A stretch of 38,421 nt of DNA from Bacteroidaceae bacterium (GTDB lineage: Bacteria > Bacteroidota > Bacteroidia > Bacteroidales > Bacteroidaceae). The DNA lies in contig JAFTSK010000161.1 in NCBI GenBank assembly GCA_017467385.1, positions 1-38,421 of the forward strand. The letters are read 5' to 3'. The position numbers and the translations under genes were made by a program. The notes beneath the pieces are model-generated. The model was not told where the DNA came from. It saw only the letters and a list, made by a program, of their open reading frames with translations, and made no database searches. Shown here piece after piece: positions 18,701 through 27,030 of this stretch; the first letter of the stretch is position 1, and every line of letters starts with the position of its first letter.

Positions 18701-19676
18701 TATTTGCGAAAAGTTGATAGAATTAAGCGAAGAAGTGCTGGTGGCTTCCAATATGCCCGACTTTGACACCTATCTGCGAAGCTGGTTGTTCGTTTATGCC
18801 ATGAAGGGATTGAATGCTTCGGTAAAACGAGAAGGCGATGAGGTTTGTGTGCTTATCCCTATCGAGAAAGAACATCATGAACAGACGATTTCACCCGATG
18901 AAGCCGACAAGGAACTGAAGACGGTGTTATTGTTGGAAGACAGAGTAGAGATTATTTGGATGGTCAAGAATATCTTGGCCGAAGGGTATCGCGTTGTGGT
19001 GGTAACTACCATTCAGGCGGCCTTTGCACATTTACGAAAGAACATACCCGACCTTTTCTTGGTCGATACGTTGATGTATCTGTCGAAGGAAAAGAAGTTT
19101 ATAGACTACATTCAGGCCAATAGAGGATTGTTGTCGAAGACGGTATTTATTCCTATGCTGACGTGGAAAGCTGCCCATCTCTTGGCTAAGCAGTTGGATA
19201 ACTTGATTGCCGGGTTCATTGTTATGCCGTACAACATCCTGTTCTTAAAGGAAATTGTGAACATGGCATTACAGCGTGCATCGAACAAGCAGATTGCTTT
19301 GGCCGAGTTGTTCAAAGGAGCCGATGAGGAACCTTCAAACAATGTAGCCAACGATAATTTCATGAAGGACTTGCGGGAGGTTATTGACGCCAACTTGGAT
19401 AAGGAAGACTTGGGCTCTTCTTTCTTGGCCGAACAGATGTTTATGAGTCCTCGCCAATTCTATCGGAAGTTCAAAGAAATCAACGGGACCTCTCCATCCG
19501 AATACATCAAGGCATATCGCATAGACAAGGCTGCCCGTTTGTTGCAGGAAACCGATATGCCGATTGCCAACGTCATAGCCGAAGTGGGCATTGCCAGTCG
19601 TTCGTATTTCTACAAGGAGTTCTATTGTCGTTTCGGAGTAAAGCCAAAAGAATATCGAGACATGAAAAAGAAATAA
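15750..19676 (+). CDS. Hybrid two-component-type sensor/AraC regulator with degenerate kinase core
   Basis: 1308 residues from ATG 15750, which gives a signal peptide (cut near 23); the longer frame from 15687 has no signal. Residues ~30-660 hold about ten propeller repeats such as MWFGTYDGLNQYDG, VWIGTDGQGV and LWFGTKGDGLVRV (Reg_prop). A Y_Y_Y domain (~715-778) and one membrane helix (~783-805) follow. The cytoplasmic part aligns loosely with histidine kinase and receiver but lacks key residues: no H-E-x-R-T-P box (only QFHEATGS, His837), no N, D or G boxes, and the receiver has Asp1106 but Met1159-Pro instead of Lys-Pro. The AraC domain (~1200-1303) is intact. It lies directly upstream of susC and is probably its regulator. 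Confidence 0.88.
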   Translation: MKNIVTKLYAVWLLLSLSVYVSASDEYTLTQISYTQGLSNSAVLSVFQDNHGFMWFGTYDGLNQYDGKRMEVFRTDMTVEKPLINNSIYGINAAGDDCLWISTQVGINRFSVRKRAVVGTYENFKDDARVVSNREGDTWILEKNSIYCYDTNLSEFVRVNKWEKKHEKELSFVDSKGYLWLFSTDNSIYRCRMKPDNDFTIIRANIHQKKIIYTFYQNGILAFIDKDKDLFMFDVIRNTKLYVRNVGELIKQYGKIQGIVSFCNDIVIAFLQNGLVRLDAASRYSENVIDSKFRIFSIYKDPVQDIVWIGTDGQGVMAYSKKPRLATHIMFNQLQNKIVRQVRSIYTDDKGDLWFGTKGDGLVRVKDFAINANSPDLVNATSVYFPGTKRSLLGYRRGLPEFQVFGIIPSRYMNGFWLGSAENPALSFYDYDRDAIIPLEQDSILSKVHRVYEENDSTLWVTTSGRGLCKVIIDRSGSKIVAQHIRQFIFKDGQREINDFFPMSVEGDSVMWLGSRGMGLVRFNYHTEAYKVYLLENKEKFSINDILAIYPKEDHLYLGTVSGLVKLKFAEDGSPVVFSIGKEQGFLNDMIHGILEDRNGFLWLSTNKGLVKYNPTDHAFHTYYYTNGLQIGEFSDDAFYKSSPEGSLFFGGIDGLLWLEKGGAMNETDHLPQVCFYDMELEGETVNFYDYYDEATQTLALQGVNLALSLSFIAPDFIEGDNFEYSYCLDDKEWSSFSSTNTARLKSLAFGDHELKVKYKRDAFDSECQFYSLKIHVQPPWYLSMYAFIVYLLVFTVGGIYAARFLRRHVQQKKLIKELMLHESHNAALGSISGQFHEATGSFAAIYKMCSELREFKSMPEEYYAKLDVIHETVLSFAFKADGALQEPLDLGDYFPKKLPIYGEVNIKKVSDEVIGILIHQGFNNVSDLNPVFASEQNFYLPDDALKFLLYNLYVEVLRAKTNVAMRLEGRSDSLLIQLKLPEDICEKLIELSEEVLVASNMPDFDTYLRSWLFVYAMKGLNASVKREGDEVCVLIPIEKEHHEQTISPDEADKELKTVLLLEDRVEIIWMVKNILAEGYRVVVVTTIQAAFAHLRKNIPDLFLVDTLMYLSKEKKFIDYIQANRGLLSKTVFIPMLTWKAAHLLAKQLDNLIAGFIVMPYNILFLKEIVNMALQRASNKQIALAELFKGADEEPSNNVANDNFMKDLREVIDANLDKEDLGSSFLAEQMFMSPRQFYRKFKEINGTSPSEYIKAYRIDKAARLLQETDMPIANVIAEVGIASRSYFYKEFYCRFGVKPKEYRDMKKK

Positions 19677-19731
19677 GTCGGCTTTATTAAAAAGATGAAG
19701 AGCTTTTTCTAAAAGCTTTTGAAGTATTGGA

Positions 19732-19777
19732 AAAAATTCTCTTTGACGAACGAGGCAACGCGTCAAAGAGAATTTTT
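19732..19777 (+). terminator. Terminator after the sensor-regulator gene
   Basis: A perfect 17-bp stem (19732-19748 with 19761-19777) with a 12-base loop, arms running from A-rich to T-rich, followed by ATTTTTC. A broken copy of the lptB terminator left arm sits just before it (19689-19712). The rest of 19780-19950 shows nothing I recognise apart from short partial repeats of CTTTGACGCG. Confidence 0.8.
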
Positions 19778-19960
19778 ATTTTTCTTTGACGCGGCCTTCG
19801 ATTTTCTTTGGCGCATTAATCCTTTATCCAAAACAGGCTTTTTACCGCATTTAAATGAACTTTCTATACTCGTAAAGGGCTACTTTGGTCGATATAGAAG
19901 GCTGATTGGACTTGAAAAAGTGCAGTAACAGACATATTTTGTGCTTTATACTCCCATATA

Positions 19961-20108
19961 TGCCAAATTTTCTTCTTTTGGCCAATAAACGTACTTTTTG
20001 TGTTTATTAATTGAGAATCAGATAGTTTGCTATGTGCTCTCATTGGTCAAGGTGTGCACTCATTGACCTCAAGATTAAAATGTCAAAATTTTGGCATGGT
20101 AGAGCACA
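19961..20108 (+). promoter_or_regulatory. Candidate operator region of the susC operon
   Basis: Two 16-base direct repeats, TGTGCTCTCATTGGTC (20033-20048) and TGTGCACTCATTGACC (20053-20068), match at 13 of 16 positions with a 20-base offset. A third, inverted TGTGCTCT is at 20108-20101. Between them is an 18-base palindrome (20080-20097, one mismatched pair) centred on AAAATTTT; its half ATGCCAAA recurs at 19960-19967, facing TTTGGC at 19977-19982. The layout suits an AraC-type dimer site plus a second regulator site. Which protein binds is inference. Confidence 0.55.
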
Positions 20109-20128
20109 CTTCTTAATTTTACTTAACC

Positions 20129-20136
20129 TTAATTTG
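20129..20136 (+). promoter_or_regulatory. Probable -7 box of the susC operon
   Basis: TTAATTTG differs from TAnnTTTG at one base. No TTTG is found at -33, fitting a promoter that needs an activator bound at the repeats just upstream. The leader to the susC start would be about 50 bases. Confidence 0.45.
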
Positions 20137-20196
20137 CAACCGCGAGTAAATTTATTCAAAAAATGTGATTATTAACCTTATTATTAAAAGAAGTAC

Positions 20197-23100
20197 ATGG
20201 AAAAATTTTCTAAGTCAAAACTGTTTAGGACATGTATGCTTATGGTGATGCTGTTAGCGGTAAGTACCGTTACTTTCGCACAAAGTTCATCATTGGTAGG
20301 ACGTGTTACGGATGAAAAGGGGGAATTGATGGTCGGAGTAACCATTCAGGAAAAAGGAACCTCCAATGCAACTATTACTGACCTTAACGGACAGTATTCG
20401 TTGAAATTGTCTTCAGACAATCCTGTGCTGGTTGTATCCTTTATCGGATTCAAAACACAAGAAATCAAGGTCGGAAGACAAAAAGTGCTTGATGTCGTTC
20501 TTGTTGAAGACATCTCGGAATTGGAAGAAGTGGTGGTAGTTGCTTATGGTAACCAGCGTAAGGTTTCTGTAGTGGGTGCCCAATCTTCAGTAAAGACAGA
20601 AGACATCAAGATGCCTACTGCTAACTTGTCATCGGCTATTGCCGGACGTTTGCCGGGTGTGGTTGCTGTACAACGTACAGGTGAACCGGGACACGATGAT
20701 TCAGACATCTGGATTCGTGGTATCTCTACCTTTACTAATCAGAACTCTAAACCGTTGGTGTTGGTAGACGGTGTGGAACGTAGTTTCAACAACATCGATC
20801 CGGAAGACATCGAATCATTTACTGTATTGAAAGATGCTTCTGCTACTGCTGTTTACGGTGTGCGTGGTGCGAACGGTGTAATCATCGTAAAGACTAAGCC
20901 GGGTAAGGTGGGTAAACCTCAGTTCAACGTGGACTATTATGAAGGTTTCACTACTTTGACACAGAAGCCGAAATTGGCTAACGCTTACCAATATATGGAA
21001 GCAGCCAATGAAGCCTACATGAATACAAAGGGAAGCTTGCTTTATACTCCTCAGTATATTGAAGCTACCAAGAAGGCTAACGGCGTATTGCCAAACGATA
21101 ACCCGACAATGTACAACAAGTATCTTTATCCGGCAGTAAACTGGATGAACGAGTTGTTTAGAAATTTAGGTCATAACCGTCGTGCGAATGTAAGTATTCG
21201 TGGTGGTGTGCCTAACGCTACTTACTATGTATCTTTGAGCTATTACAATGAATCGGGTTTGACACGTACAGCTGAAATGGAAAATTACGATGCCAACATG
21301 CGTTATGACCGTTACAACTATACTGCCAACTTGAACTTGAAGCCGACAGAAACAACTACTATCGACTTAGGTTTCAATGGTTATTTGTCAACAGGTAACT
21401 ATCCTCAACAGTCTACTTCAGACTTGTTTAGCTCTGCAATGAGTATCAATCCGGTTTACTTCGCAATGGAAATGCCTGACGGTTCTATCCCGGGTATCTC
21501 TGGTAACGGCGACTATCGTAACCCGTATGCTGACTTGACTCGTCGTGGTTATACCAACGAATCAAAGAACCAGTTGAACTCCAACATCCGCATTACACAA
21601 GATTTGGGCTTCTGGTCATGGAGCAAGGGCTTGAAAGCTTCTGCTATGGTGGCATTCGACGTGTATAACGCCAGAAACTTGTATTACAAGAAACGTGAAG
21701 ATACTTACTTCTTTGCCGGAACAAAAGATGCTACAACCGGTTTGTGGAATGATGACGTATTCGATTCAGAAGGTAACTATCGCTTGAATCGTACTTATCA
21801 AGGTAGCAAGGATTTGTCATATGAAACAGGTAGTTCAAACAACCGAAGCACATACCTCGAAGCTTCTTTGAACTACGACCGTTCTTTCGGACTCCATCGT
21901 GTAGGTGCATTGGTACTTTACAACCAGAAAGTTACTCGTTACGGTGCATCGGATTTGGTTGGTTCATTGTCTTATAAGCAACAAGGTATTGCTGCTCGTG
22001 CTACATATTCATGGAATGACCGCTACTTCTTGGAAGGTAACTTAGGTTACAATGGTTCTGAAAACTTCAGCCCAAGCAAGCGTTTTGGTGTGTTCCCTGC
22101 TGTTGGTTTAGGTTGGGCTATTTCCAATGAAAAGTTCTGGGAACCTTTACAGAAAGCTGTTTCTTACTTTAAGATTCGTTATACCGACGGTTTGGTTGGT
22201 ACAGACGCAGTAACCAGCCGTCGTTTCATGTACCTTGACCAGATGGCCAGCCAGGACGGTTATCGTTTCGGTACAAGCAACTCATCTGTAGGTGGTTGGG
22301 GATTCTCTAAGTATGGTGCCAATGTAGGTTGGTCTACTTCACGTAAGCAAGACTTGGGTATCGACTTGAAGTTCATGAGAGACGAACTTTCTTTGACTAT
22401 CGACTTGTTTAAGGAACATCGTAAAGATATCTTCTTGCAACGTGCCACTATTCCTGACTATTCAGGTTTCGTAGAAATGCCGTATGGTAACTTGGGTATC
22501 GTTGACAATAAGGGTATTGAATTCAATATGGAATGGAACAAGCGTCTCGGTGATAAGATGGCCTTGACTTTGCGCGGCAACTTCTCTTGGAACGAAGACG
22601 AAATCGTAGAAGACGACAAACCGGCAGTGAAATACCCCTGGTTGGAAACAAGAGGTACCAACGTAAACGGTCGTTGGGGCTGGATTGCAGAAGGCTTGTT
22701 TACAAGCGAAGCTGAAATCATGGACCACGCTAAGCAGTTCGGTGAAGAATATCCGGGACAGGTTTCTCAAGTTGGTGATATCAAGTATAAAGACTTGAAT
22801 GCAGACGGTGTAATCGACGACTATGATAAGTGTTTGATTGGTCAAGGCGACGTGCCTAAGATTTACTACGGATTTGGTTTCGATTTCCAATACGGTAACT
22901 TCTCTATCGGTGCTATCTTCCAGGGTACAGCATTGGCAGACCGTTGTTTGAGTGGCGACGCTATCCATCCGTTCTCTGATGCAACCGGTATCTGTAACTT
23001 GTATGGCAACATTGAAAATCGTTGGAGTGCTGACGATCCGACTAATCAGGATGTATTCTATCCTCGTTTACACTTTGGTGCATCAGCCAATGCCAATAAT

Positions 23101-23349
23101 ACCAAGACCAGTACTTGGTGGCAGAAGGATGTCAGCTATTTGCGTTTGAAACAATTGACCGTTTCTTATAACTTCCCGAAACGATTGATTGAAAAGAGCT
23201 TCTTGAAGGGTGCGCGTATTTATTTGTCAGGAACTAACTTGTTCACTTTGTCTGATTTCGATTTGTGGGATCCGGAATTGAATACAAACAACGGTACAAG
23301 CTATCCTAATACCCGTACATATTCTGTTGGACTGAATGTTAGCTTTTAA
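20197..23349 (+). CDS. SusC-like TonB-dependent outer-membrane transporter
   Basis: Outer-membrane barrel that imports glycans or glycopeptides using TonB. The 1050 residues comprise a signal peptide (to about 29), a carboxypeptidase-regulatory-like domain (about 32-104), a TonB-box-like EEVVVVAYG (110-118), the plug with PLVLVDGVERSFNNIDPEDI and LKDASATAVYGVRGANGVI (211-229), and a 22-strand-type barrel ending TRTYSVGLNVSF. No STN domain precedes the plug, so it is not an ECF-sigma signalling type; this agrees with control by the neighbouring AraC-type regulator. It is 7 bases upstream of susD. Confidence 0.96.
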   Translation: MEKFSKSKLFRTCMLMVMLLAVSTVTFAQSSSLVGRVTDEKGELMVGVTIQEKGTSNATITDLNGQYSLKLSSDNPVLVVSFIGFKTQEIKVGRQKVLDVVLVEDISELEEVVVVAYGNQRKVSVVGAQSSVKTEDIKMPTANLSSAIAGRLPGVVAVQRTGEPGHDDSDIWIRGISTFTNQNSKPLVLVDGVERSFNNIDPEDIESFTVLKDASATAVYGVRGANGVIIVKTKPGKVGKPQFNVDYYEGFTTLTQKPKLANAYQYMEAANEAYMNTKGSLLYTPQYIEATKKANGVLPNDNPTMYNKYLYPAVNWMNELFRNLGHNRRANVSIRGGVPNATYYVSLSYYNESGLTRTAEMENYDANMRYDRYNYTANLNLKPTETTTIDLGFNGYLSTGNYPQQSTSDLFSSAMSINPVYFAMEMPDGSIPGISGNGDYRNPYADLTRRGYTNESKNQLNSNIRITQDLGFWSWSKGLKASAMVAFDVYNARNLYYKKREDTYFFAGTKDATTGLWNDDVFDSEGNYRLNRTYQGSKDLSYETGSSNNRSTYLEASLNYDRSFGLHRVGALVLYNQKVTRYGASDLVGSLSYKQQGIAARATYSWNDRYFLEGNLGYNGSENFSPSKRFGVFPAVGLGWAISNEKFWEPLQKAVSYFKIRYTDGLVGTDAVTSRRFMYLDQMASQDGYRFGTSNSSVGGWGFSKYGANVGWSTSRKQDLGIDLKFMRDELSLTIDLFKEHRKDIFLQRATIPDYSGFVEMPYGNLGIVDNKGIEFNMEWNKRLGDKMALTLRGNFSWNEDEIVEDDKPAVKYPWLETRGTNVNGRWGWIAEGLFTSEAEIMDHAKQFGEEYPGQVSQVGDIKYKDLNADGVIDDYDKCLIGQGDVPKIYYGFGFDFQYGNFSIGAIFQGTALADRCLSGDAIHPFSDATGICNLYGNIENRWSADDPTNQDVFYPRLHFGASANANNTKTSTWWQKDVSYLRLKQLTVSYNFPKRLIEKSFLKGARIYLSGTNLFTLSDFDLWDPELNTNNGTSYPNTRTYSVGLNVSF

Positions 23350-23356
23350 TCTTTAA

Positions 23357-25327
23357 ATGAGAAACTCAATGAAAAAGAATATATTAAAAATAGGAGCTGT
23401 ATTAGTATCTGCATTGATTGGATTCAGCTCATGCAATGACTTTTTTGATGCTATTCCTGGTGAAACGTATGACATGGAAAGTACATTCGCCAATAAATCA
23501 AAAACGGAGCAATTTTTGAACAATGTGTATAGCTACGTTCCGGATGAAACACAGGAACGTTTCCCGACTTCTGGTAGAGGTGGTATTTGGTGTGCCGGTT
23601 CGTTGGAAACCAATATTACTTGGGACTGGCACATCTCCAACGAATGGACAATGGGGATGACGTATGCTTCTTCCAGCTGGATTAACTATTGGTTCATTGA
23701 ATACTATAAGGGTATTTCAAAGGCCAGTACGTTTATTGCCAATGTAGACAAGTGTGTTGAGGCTGATGCAAATGTGCGTAAGTATTGGAAGGCACAGGCT
23801 CGTGGATTGAGAGCTTTGTATTATTTCATGTTGTTCCGTTCTTACGGTCCGGTAGTAATTCTTGGAGAAGATGCGTTGGCATTGGATACTCCGTTGGAAG
23901 ATTTGTTGAAGGAAAGAAATTCTGTAGATGAATGTATCGACTTCATTACTTCTGAATTTGACAAGGCTGCCGAAGATTTGCCAAGCAAGTACAATGGTGC
24001 TAACTTAGGCCGTATCGACAAAGCTACTTGTAAAGCATTCAAGGCAAAAGCTTTGTTGTATGCTGCCAGCCCGTTGTTTAACTGTAATCCGGATTATGCG
24101 GAAATCAAGAACAACGATGGAAAGCAACTTTTCCCACAGGATGCTGCTAACGAACAGAAGAGATGGGAAGCTGCCCGTCAGGCTTACAAAGAATTCTTTG
24201 ATGAATTTGTAGCAACCGGTCAGTATGAATTGTATAAAGTGAACAATACAGTCGGTGAAGTAGACTTCTACCGTTCTTATCGCGAAGTAACTTCTGGTTT
24301 GCACTATGATGATGCCAACAAGGAACAAATCTTTGTTCGCGTAGTAGACCACCAGAACCATACTTACGAATTGACTCCTTACCATGCTCAGGTGGATGAC
24401 TCTTCTATCAGAGGTGGTTTAGGTTTTGGTACTACTCAGGAAATGGTTGACTTGTTCTTTACAGACAAAGGTCTCCGTATCGTAGAAGATCCGGACTATG
24501 TGGAATACACAGGTGTTCCTTCTGCTGAACACTATGGTTTGGCCGAAGACTATAACAACCCTCGCAATCCTTCCACTACTTTCATGAAAGCTAATTCAAA
24601 TCTGACCTTGAAGCAATGGGCTAATCGCGAACCTCGTTTCTATGTGTGTATAACATTCAACGGTTCTACATGGGTGAACGATGCAACCGGTTATGGTAAG
24701 ATTACAACCGAACTTCATTACAATGGTAACTCAGGTGCAGCCAAAGCAAGCTGGGATGCTCCGTATGAAGGCTATGGTGTGCGTAAGATGGCTCCACAAA
24801 ATAGAACAGAAGGAAAGCACTCTGTAAACTTGCTCCGTTTGGCAGACATGTATTTGGGTTATGCCGAAGCTTTGAGTGCTTGCGGACAATATGGTGAAGC
24901 TATGAACTATGTCAATGCGGTTCGTGCGCGTGCCGGTATTCCGGGTTATGGAAACAATGGCGGTACAGACGTAAACGGCTTTGATTACATCACTTATCCG
25001 GAAAATCGTACAGATGTAGACAAGCGTATCCGTCGTGAACGTTTGATTGAATTGGCTTACGAATGGAACCGTTACTTCGACGTTCGTCGTTGGAAGGTTG
25101 CCGACATGTCTATTGGTGATGACTGGATTTATCCTTCTTACCACATGGGCGGTGAAGGTGGCGATATTCACGGTATGAACTATAAGAAGGATGTTCCTGA
25201 ATTCTTTGAAAAGGTGGTATCTGAAACTCGCGTGTTCAACAAGCGTCATTACTTGTTCCCAATTCCGGATGAAGACATCCGTCGTAACCCGGGAATGGTT
25301 CAGAATTACGGTTGGTCAGCAGAATAA
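23357..25327 (+). CDS. SusD-like surface glycan-binding lipoprotein
   Basis: Lipoprotein lid of the SusCD transporter. The 656-residue precursor has a lipobox ending GFSSC (Cys26 from the first ATG; Met5 at 23369 is the other possible start). Typical RagB/SusD features are present: AIPGETYDMESTFANKSKTE near the N-terminus, RGLRALYYFMLFRSYGPV in the helical TPR-like part, and the C-terminal RIRRERLIELAYEWNRYFDV followed by YLFPIPDEDIRRNPGMVQN. It is somewhat longer than the usual ~550-600. It pairs with the SusC gene just upstream. Confidence 0.95.
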   Translation: MRNSMKKNILKIGAVLVSALIGFSSCNDFFDAIPGETYDMESTFANKSKTEQFLNNVYSYVPDETQERFPTSGRGGIWCAGSLETNITWDWHISNEWTMGMTYASSSWINYWFIEYYKGISKASTFIANVDKCVEADANVRKYWKAQARGLRALYYFMLFRSYGPVVILGEDALALDTPLEDLLKERNSVDECIDFITSEFDKAAEDLPSKYNGANLGRIDKATCKAFKAKALLYAASPLFNCNPDYAEIKNNDGKQLFPQDAANEQKRWEAARQAYKEFFDEFVATGQYELYKVNNTVGEVDFYRSYREVTSGLHYDDANKEQIFVRVVDHQNHTYELTPYHAQVDDSSIRGGLGFGTTQEMVDLFFTDKGLRIVEDPDYVEYTGVPSAEHYGLAEDYNNPRNPSTTFMKANSNLTLKQWANREPRFYVCITFNGSTWVNDATGYGKITTELHYNGNSGAAKASWDAPYEGYGVRKMAPQNRTEGKHSVNLLRLADMYLGYAEALSACGQYGEAMNYVNAVRARAGIPGYGNNGGTDVNGFDYITYPENRTDVDKRIRRERLIELAYEWNRYFDVRRWKVADMSIGDDWIYPSYHMGGEGGDIHGMNYKKDVPEFFEKVVSETRVFNKRHYLFPIPDEDIRRNPGMVQNYGWSAE

Positions 25328-25344
25328 GGTTTATGTATAGGGTA

Positions 25345-25379
25345 GTGAGTGCCTTTATATAGATGGTAAAGGCACTCAC
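25345..25379 (+). promoter_or_regulatory. Hairpin between susD and the calpain-like gene
   Basis: Perfect 13-bp inverted repeat (25345-25357 with 25367-25379) with a 9-base loop. No T-run follows, so it is more likely an mRNA processing or 3'-protection element than a strong terminator. It lies within the apparent operon, 18 bases after susD. Confidence 0.6.
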
Positions 25380-25395
25380 GTAGTAAACGTATTAA

Positions 25396-27012
25396 ATGAT
25401 AATGGACATGAAGCGAATTGGATTTTATGACATCAGACATACTGTCGTCTTGTTGTGGATAGCCCTTTCCGGTATGTGTATGGTTGGTTGTTCTTCAGGC
25501 GATGATGAAGGTGGAGATTCGGGATCGGATACTACCTCTCCTTATTGGCCGTTGGGAACAGACAATACCAATATGCCTTCCAGTGGAACGGTAATTGCAC
25601 AATATTCGGATGCTCCGGTAGGTTCGGACATTGGAAAGTTGGTAGACGGTGATGTGTCGACAAAATACTTGACTTATCATAATGTGTTTGAAATTACCTG
25701 GAACGGTAATAGCAATGTGGCTGTCAAGTCATATTCTTTGACTTCTGCCCCAGATAGTCCGGAAATGGATCCTAAGTCATGGAAGCTTTCCGGTTCATTG
25801 GATGGAAAGTCCTGGAAGGTAATAGACGAACAGAGTAATCAAGTCTTCTCACAGCGGAAAGAAACGAAAACCTATTCGATAGACAATACCGTAACTTATC
25901 GCTACTATAAGTTGTCTGTATTAGACAATCAGGGCAATAAGGCTACTCAGATTGCAGAATGGGTACTCTCAGCGGATACCTTTACAGGTAATATTGATGA
26001 CTTGATGGCGTATGCAACAGGCTATACACAATCGGGAAAGACACCGATGGGTACTCAGCATGAGAATGGAGCTACTGCTTCGGAAGAAGATTTGCAATGG
26101 TTGAAGGATGCTTCAAAGGAACCGAATAACTTCGGTAACTTGACATGGTCGTACTTCTCTGTCAGCTCTCTCTATCCATTTGGTATTCCTAAACCGGCCG
26201 ATGTAAACCAGCACTTGATTGGCGACTGCTGTGCTTGTGCTGTGATGTCTTCGATGGCTTACCTCTATCCGGGATATATTAAGGATATGATTCGGGCTAA
26301 CTCGGATAATACAGAGTTCGTTGTTACTTTGTATGATCCCAAAGGAAAGAAAGTAGAGGTTGGTGTAAGCAATTCGTTTGTTGCAGATGGTTCTAAGGTT
26401 GGAGCTGCTTCTGGTAAGAATGACCAAGTAACTTGGGCAACAGTACTTGAAAAGGCTGTGATGAAGTGGAAGCAGGTATATGCAGGTACTTCAGACATCG
26501 GTGGTATTGCAACGGAATATGTAGCAGCTATTTTTGTTGGTAATGGAAATAGCTTTGCTTTCAACCCGAATGTGTTGTCTGCCGAAGAATTGGAACGGGT
26601 AGTGTCTGTTTCACTGCAACAAGGCAAAATGGTCGTTGGAGGTTTTAAGGAATCGGATTTGCCGGTTAACAATACCTATAAGACGGTAAACTATCATGCG
26701 TATAGCTTCCATCTTTCAAACGATGCTTCTGTTTTGTTCACCATGCGTAACCCCTGGGGACTTCTTCCGTTGGTTAGCGGTGGATATAGCGATGGCAAAG
26801 AAGACGGTTTGTTACCAATTAAGAACGATGGCGTAATCCCTCCAAGTATTGACTTGCGTATCATGGAGGCCGGAGCTGCCGAAGGTTATGCTACTAAGGG
26901 TAAAGTGGAGGCATATAATCCGCCTTCATACACACCGGCTCCGATGCGTATTGCCTCTTCTGTCTTGAATGTTGGTAAATATACTACGAGTGAAACCTTA
27001 AACAAAAAGTAA
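25396..27012 (+). CDS. Lipoprotein with F5/8C-like domain and calpain-like (C2) cysteine-peptidase domain
   Basis: A 538-residue precursor with lipobox MVGC (Cys32) and an Asp/Gly/Ser-rich linker, so probably on the cell surface. Residues ~65-195 look like a discoidin/F5-8C carbohydrate-binding domain (KLVDGDVSTKYLTYHN, DPKSWKLSGSLDGKSWKVI). Residues ~245-500 fit the calpain fold: Cys278 in LIGDCCACA, TWATVLEKAVMKW (346-358; the calpain W-x-x-LLEKAYAK element), His434 in NYHAYSF and Asn452 in MRNPWG. All three catalytic residues are present. It is the first gene after susCD. Likely role: cleaving glycoproteins at the surface; activity unproven. Start could be Met3 or Met5. Confidence 0.75.
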   Translation: MIMDMKRIGFYDIRHTVVLLWIALSGMCMVGCSSGDDEGGDSGSDTTSPYWPLGTDNTNMPSSGTVIAQYSDAPVGSDIGKLVDGDVSTKYLTYHNVFEITWNGNSNVAVKSYSLTSAPDSPEMDPKSWKLSGSLDGKSWKVIDEQSNQVFSQRKETKTYSIDNTVTYRYYKLSVLDNQGNKATQIAEWVLSADTFTGNIDDLMAYATGYTQSGKTPMGTQHENGATASEEDLQWLKDASKEPNNFGNLTWSYFSVSSLYPFGIPKPADVNQHLIGDCCACAVMSSMAYLYPGYIKDMIRANSDNTEFVVTLYDPKGKKVEVGVSNSFVADGSKVGAASGKNDQVTWATVLEKAVMKWKQVYAGTSDIGGIATEYVAAIFVGNGNSFAFNPNVLSAEELERVVSVSLQQGKMVVGGFKESDLPVNNTYKTVNYHAYSFHLSNDASVLFTMRNPWGLLPLVSGGYSDGKEDGLLPIKNDGVIPPSIDLRIMEAGAAEGYATKGKVEAYNPPSYTPAPMRIASSVLNVGKYTTSETLNKK

Positions 27013-27030
27013 GAATTAAAAGATTTTATC

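Noticed and set aside
19719..19928. A 69-codon ORF after the sensor-regulator
   Set aside because: It spans a 17-bp terminator hairpin, has unusual composition and no recognisable domain.
20197..20520. An STN signalling domain in the SusC protein
   Set aside because: The sequence goes directly from signal peptide to the carboxypeptidase-regulatory-like domain and plug; no room for STN.
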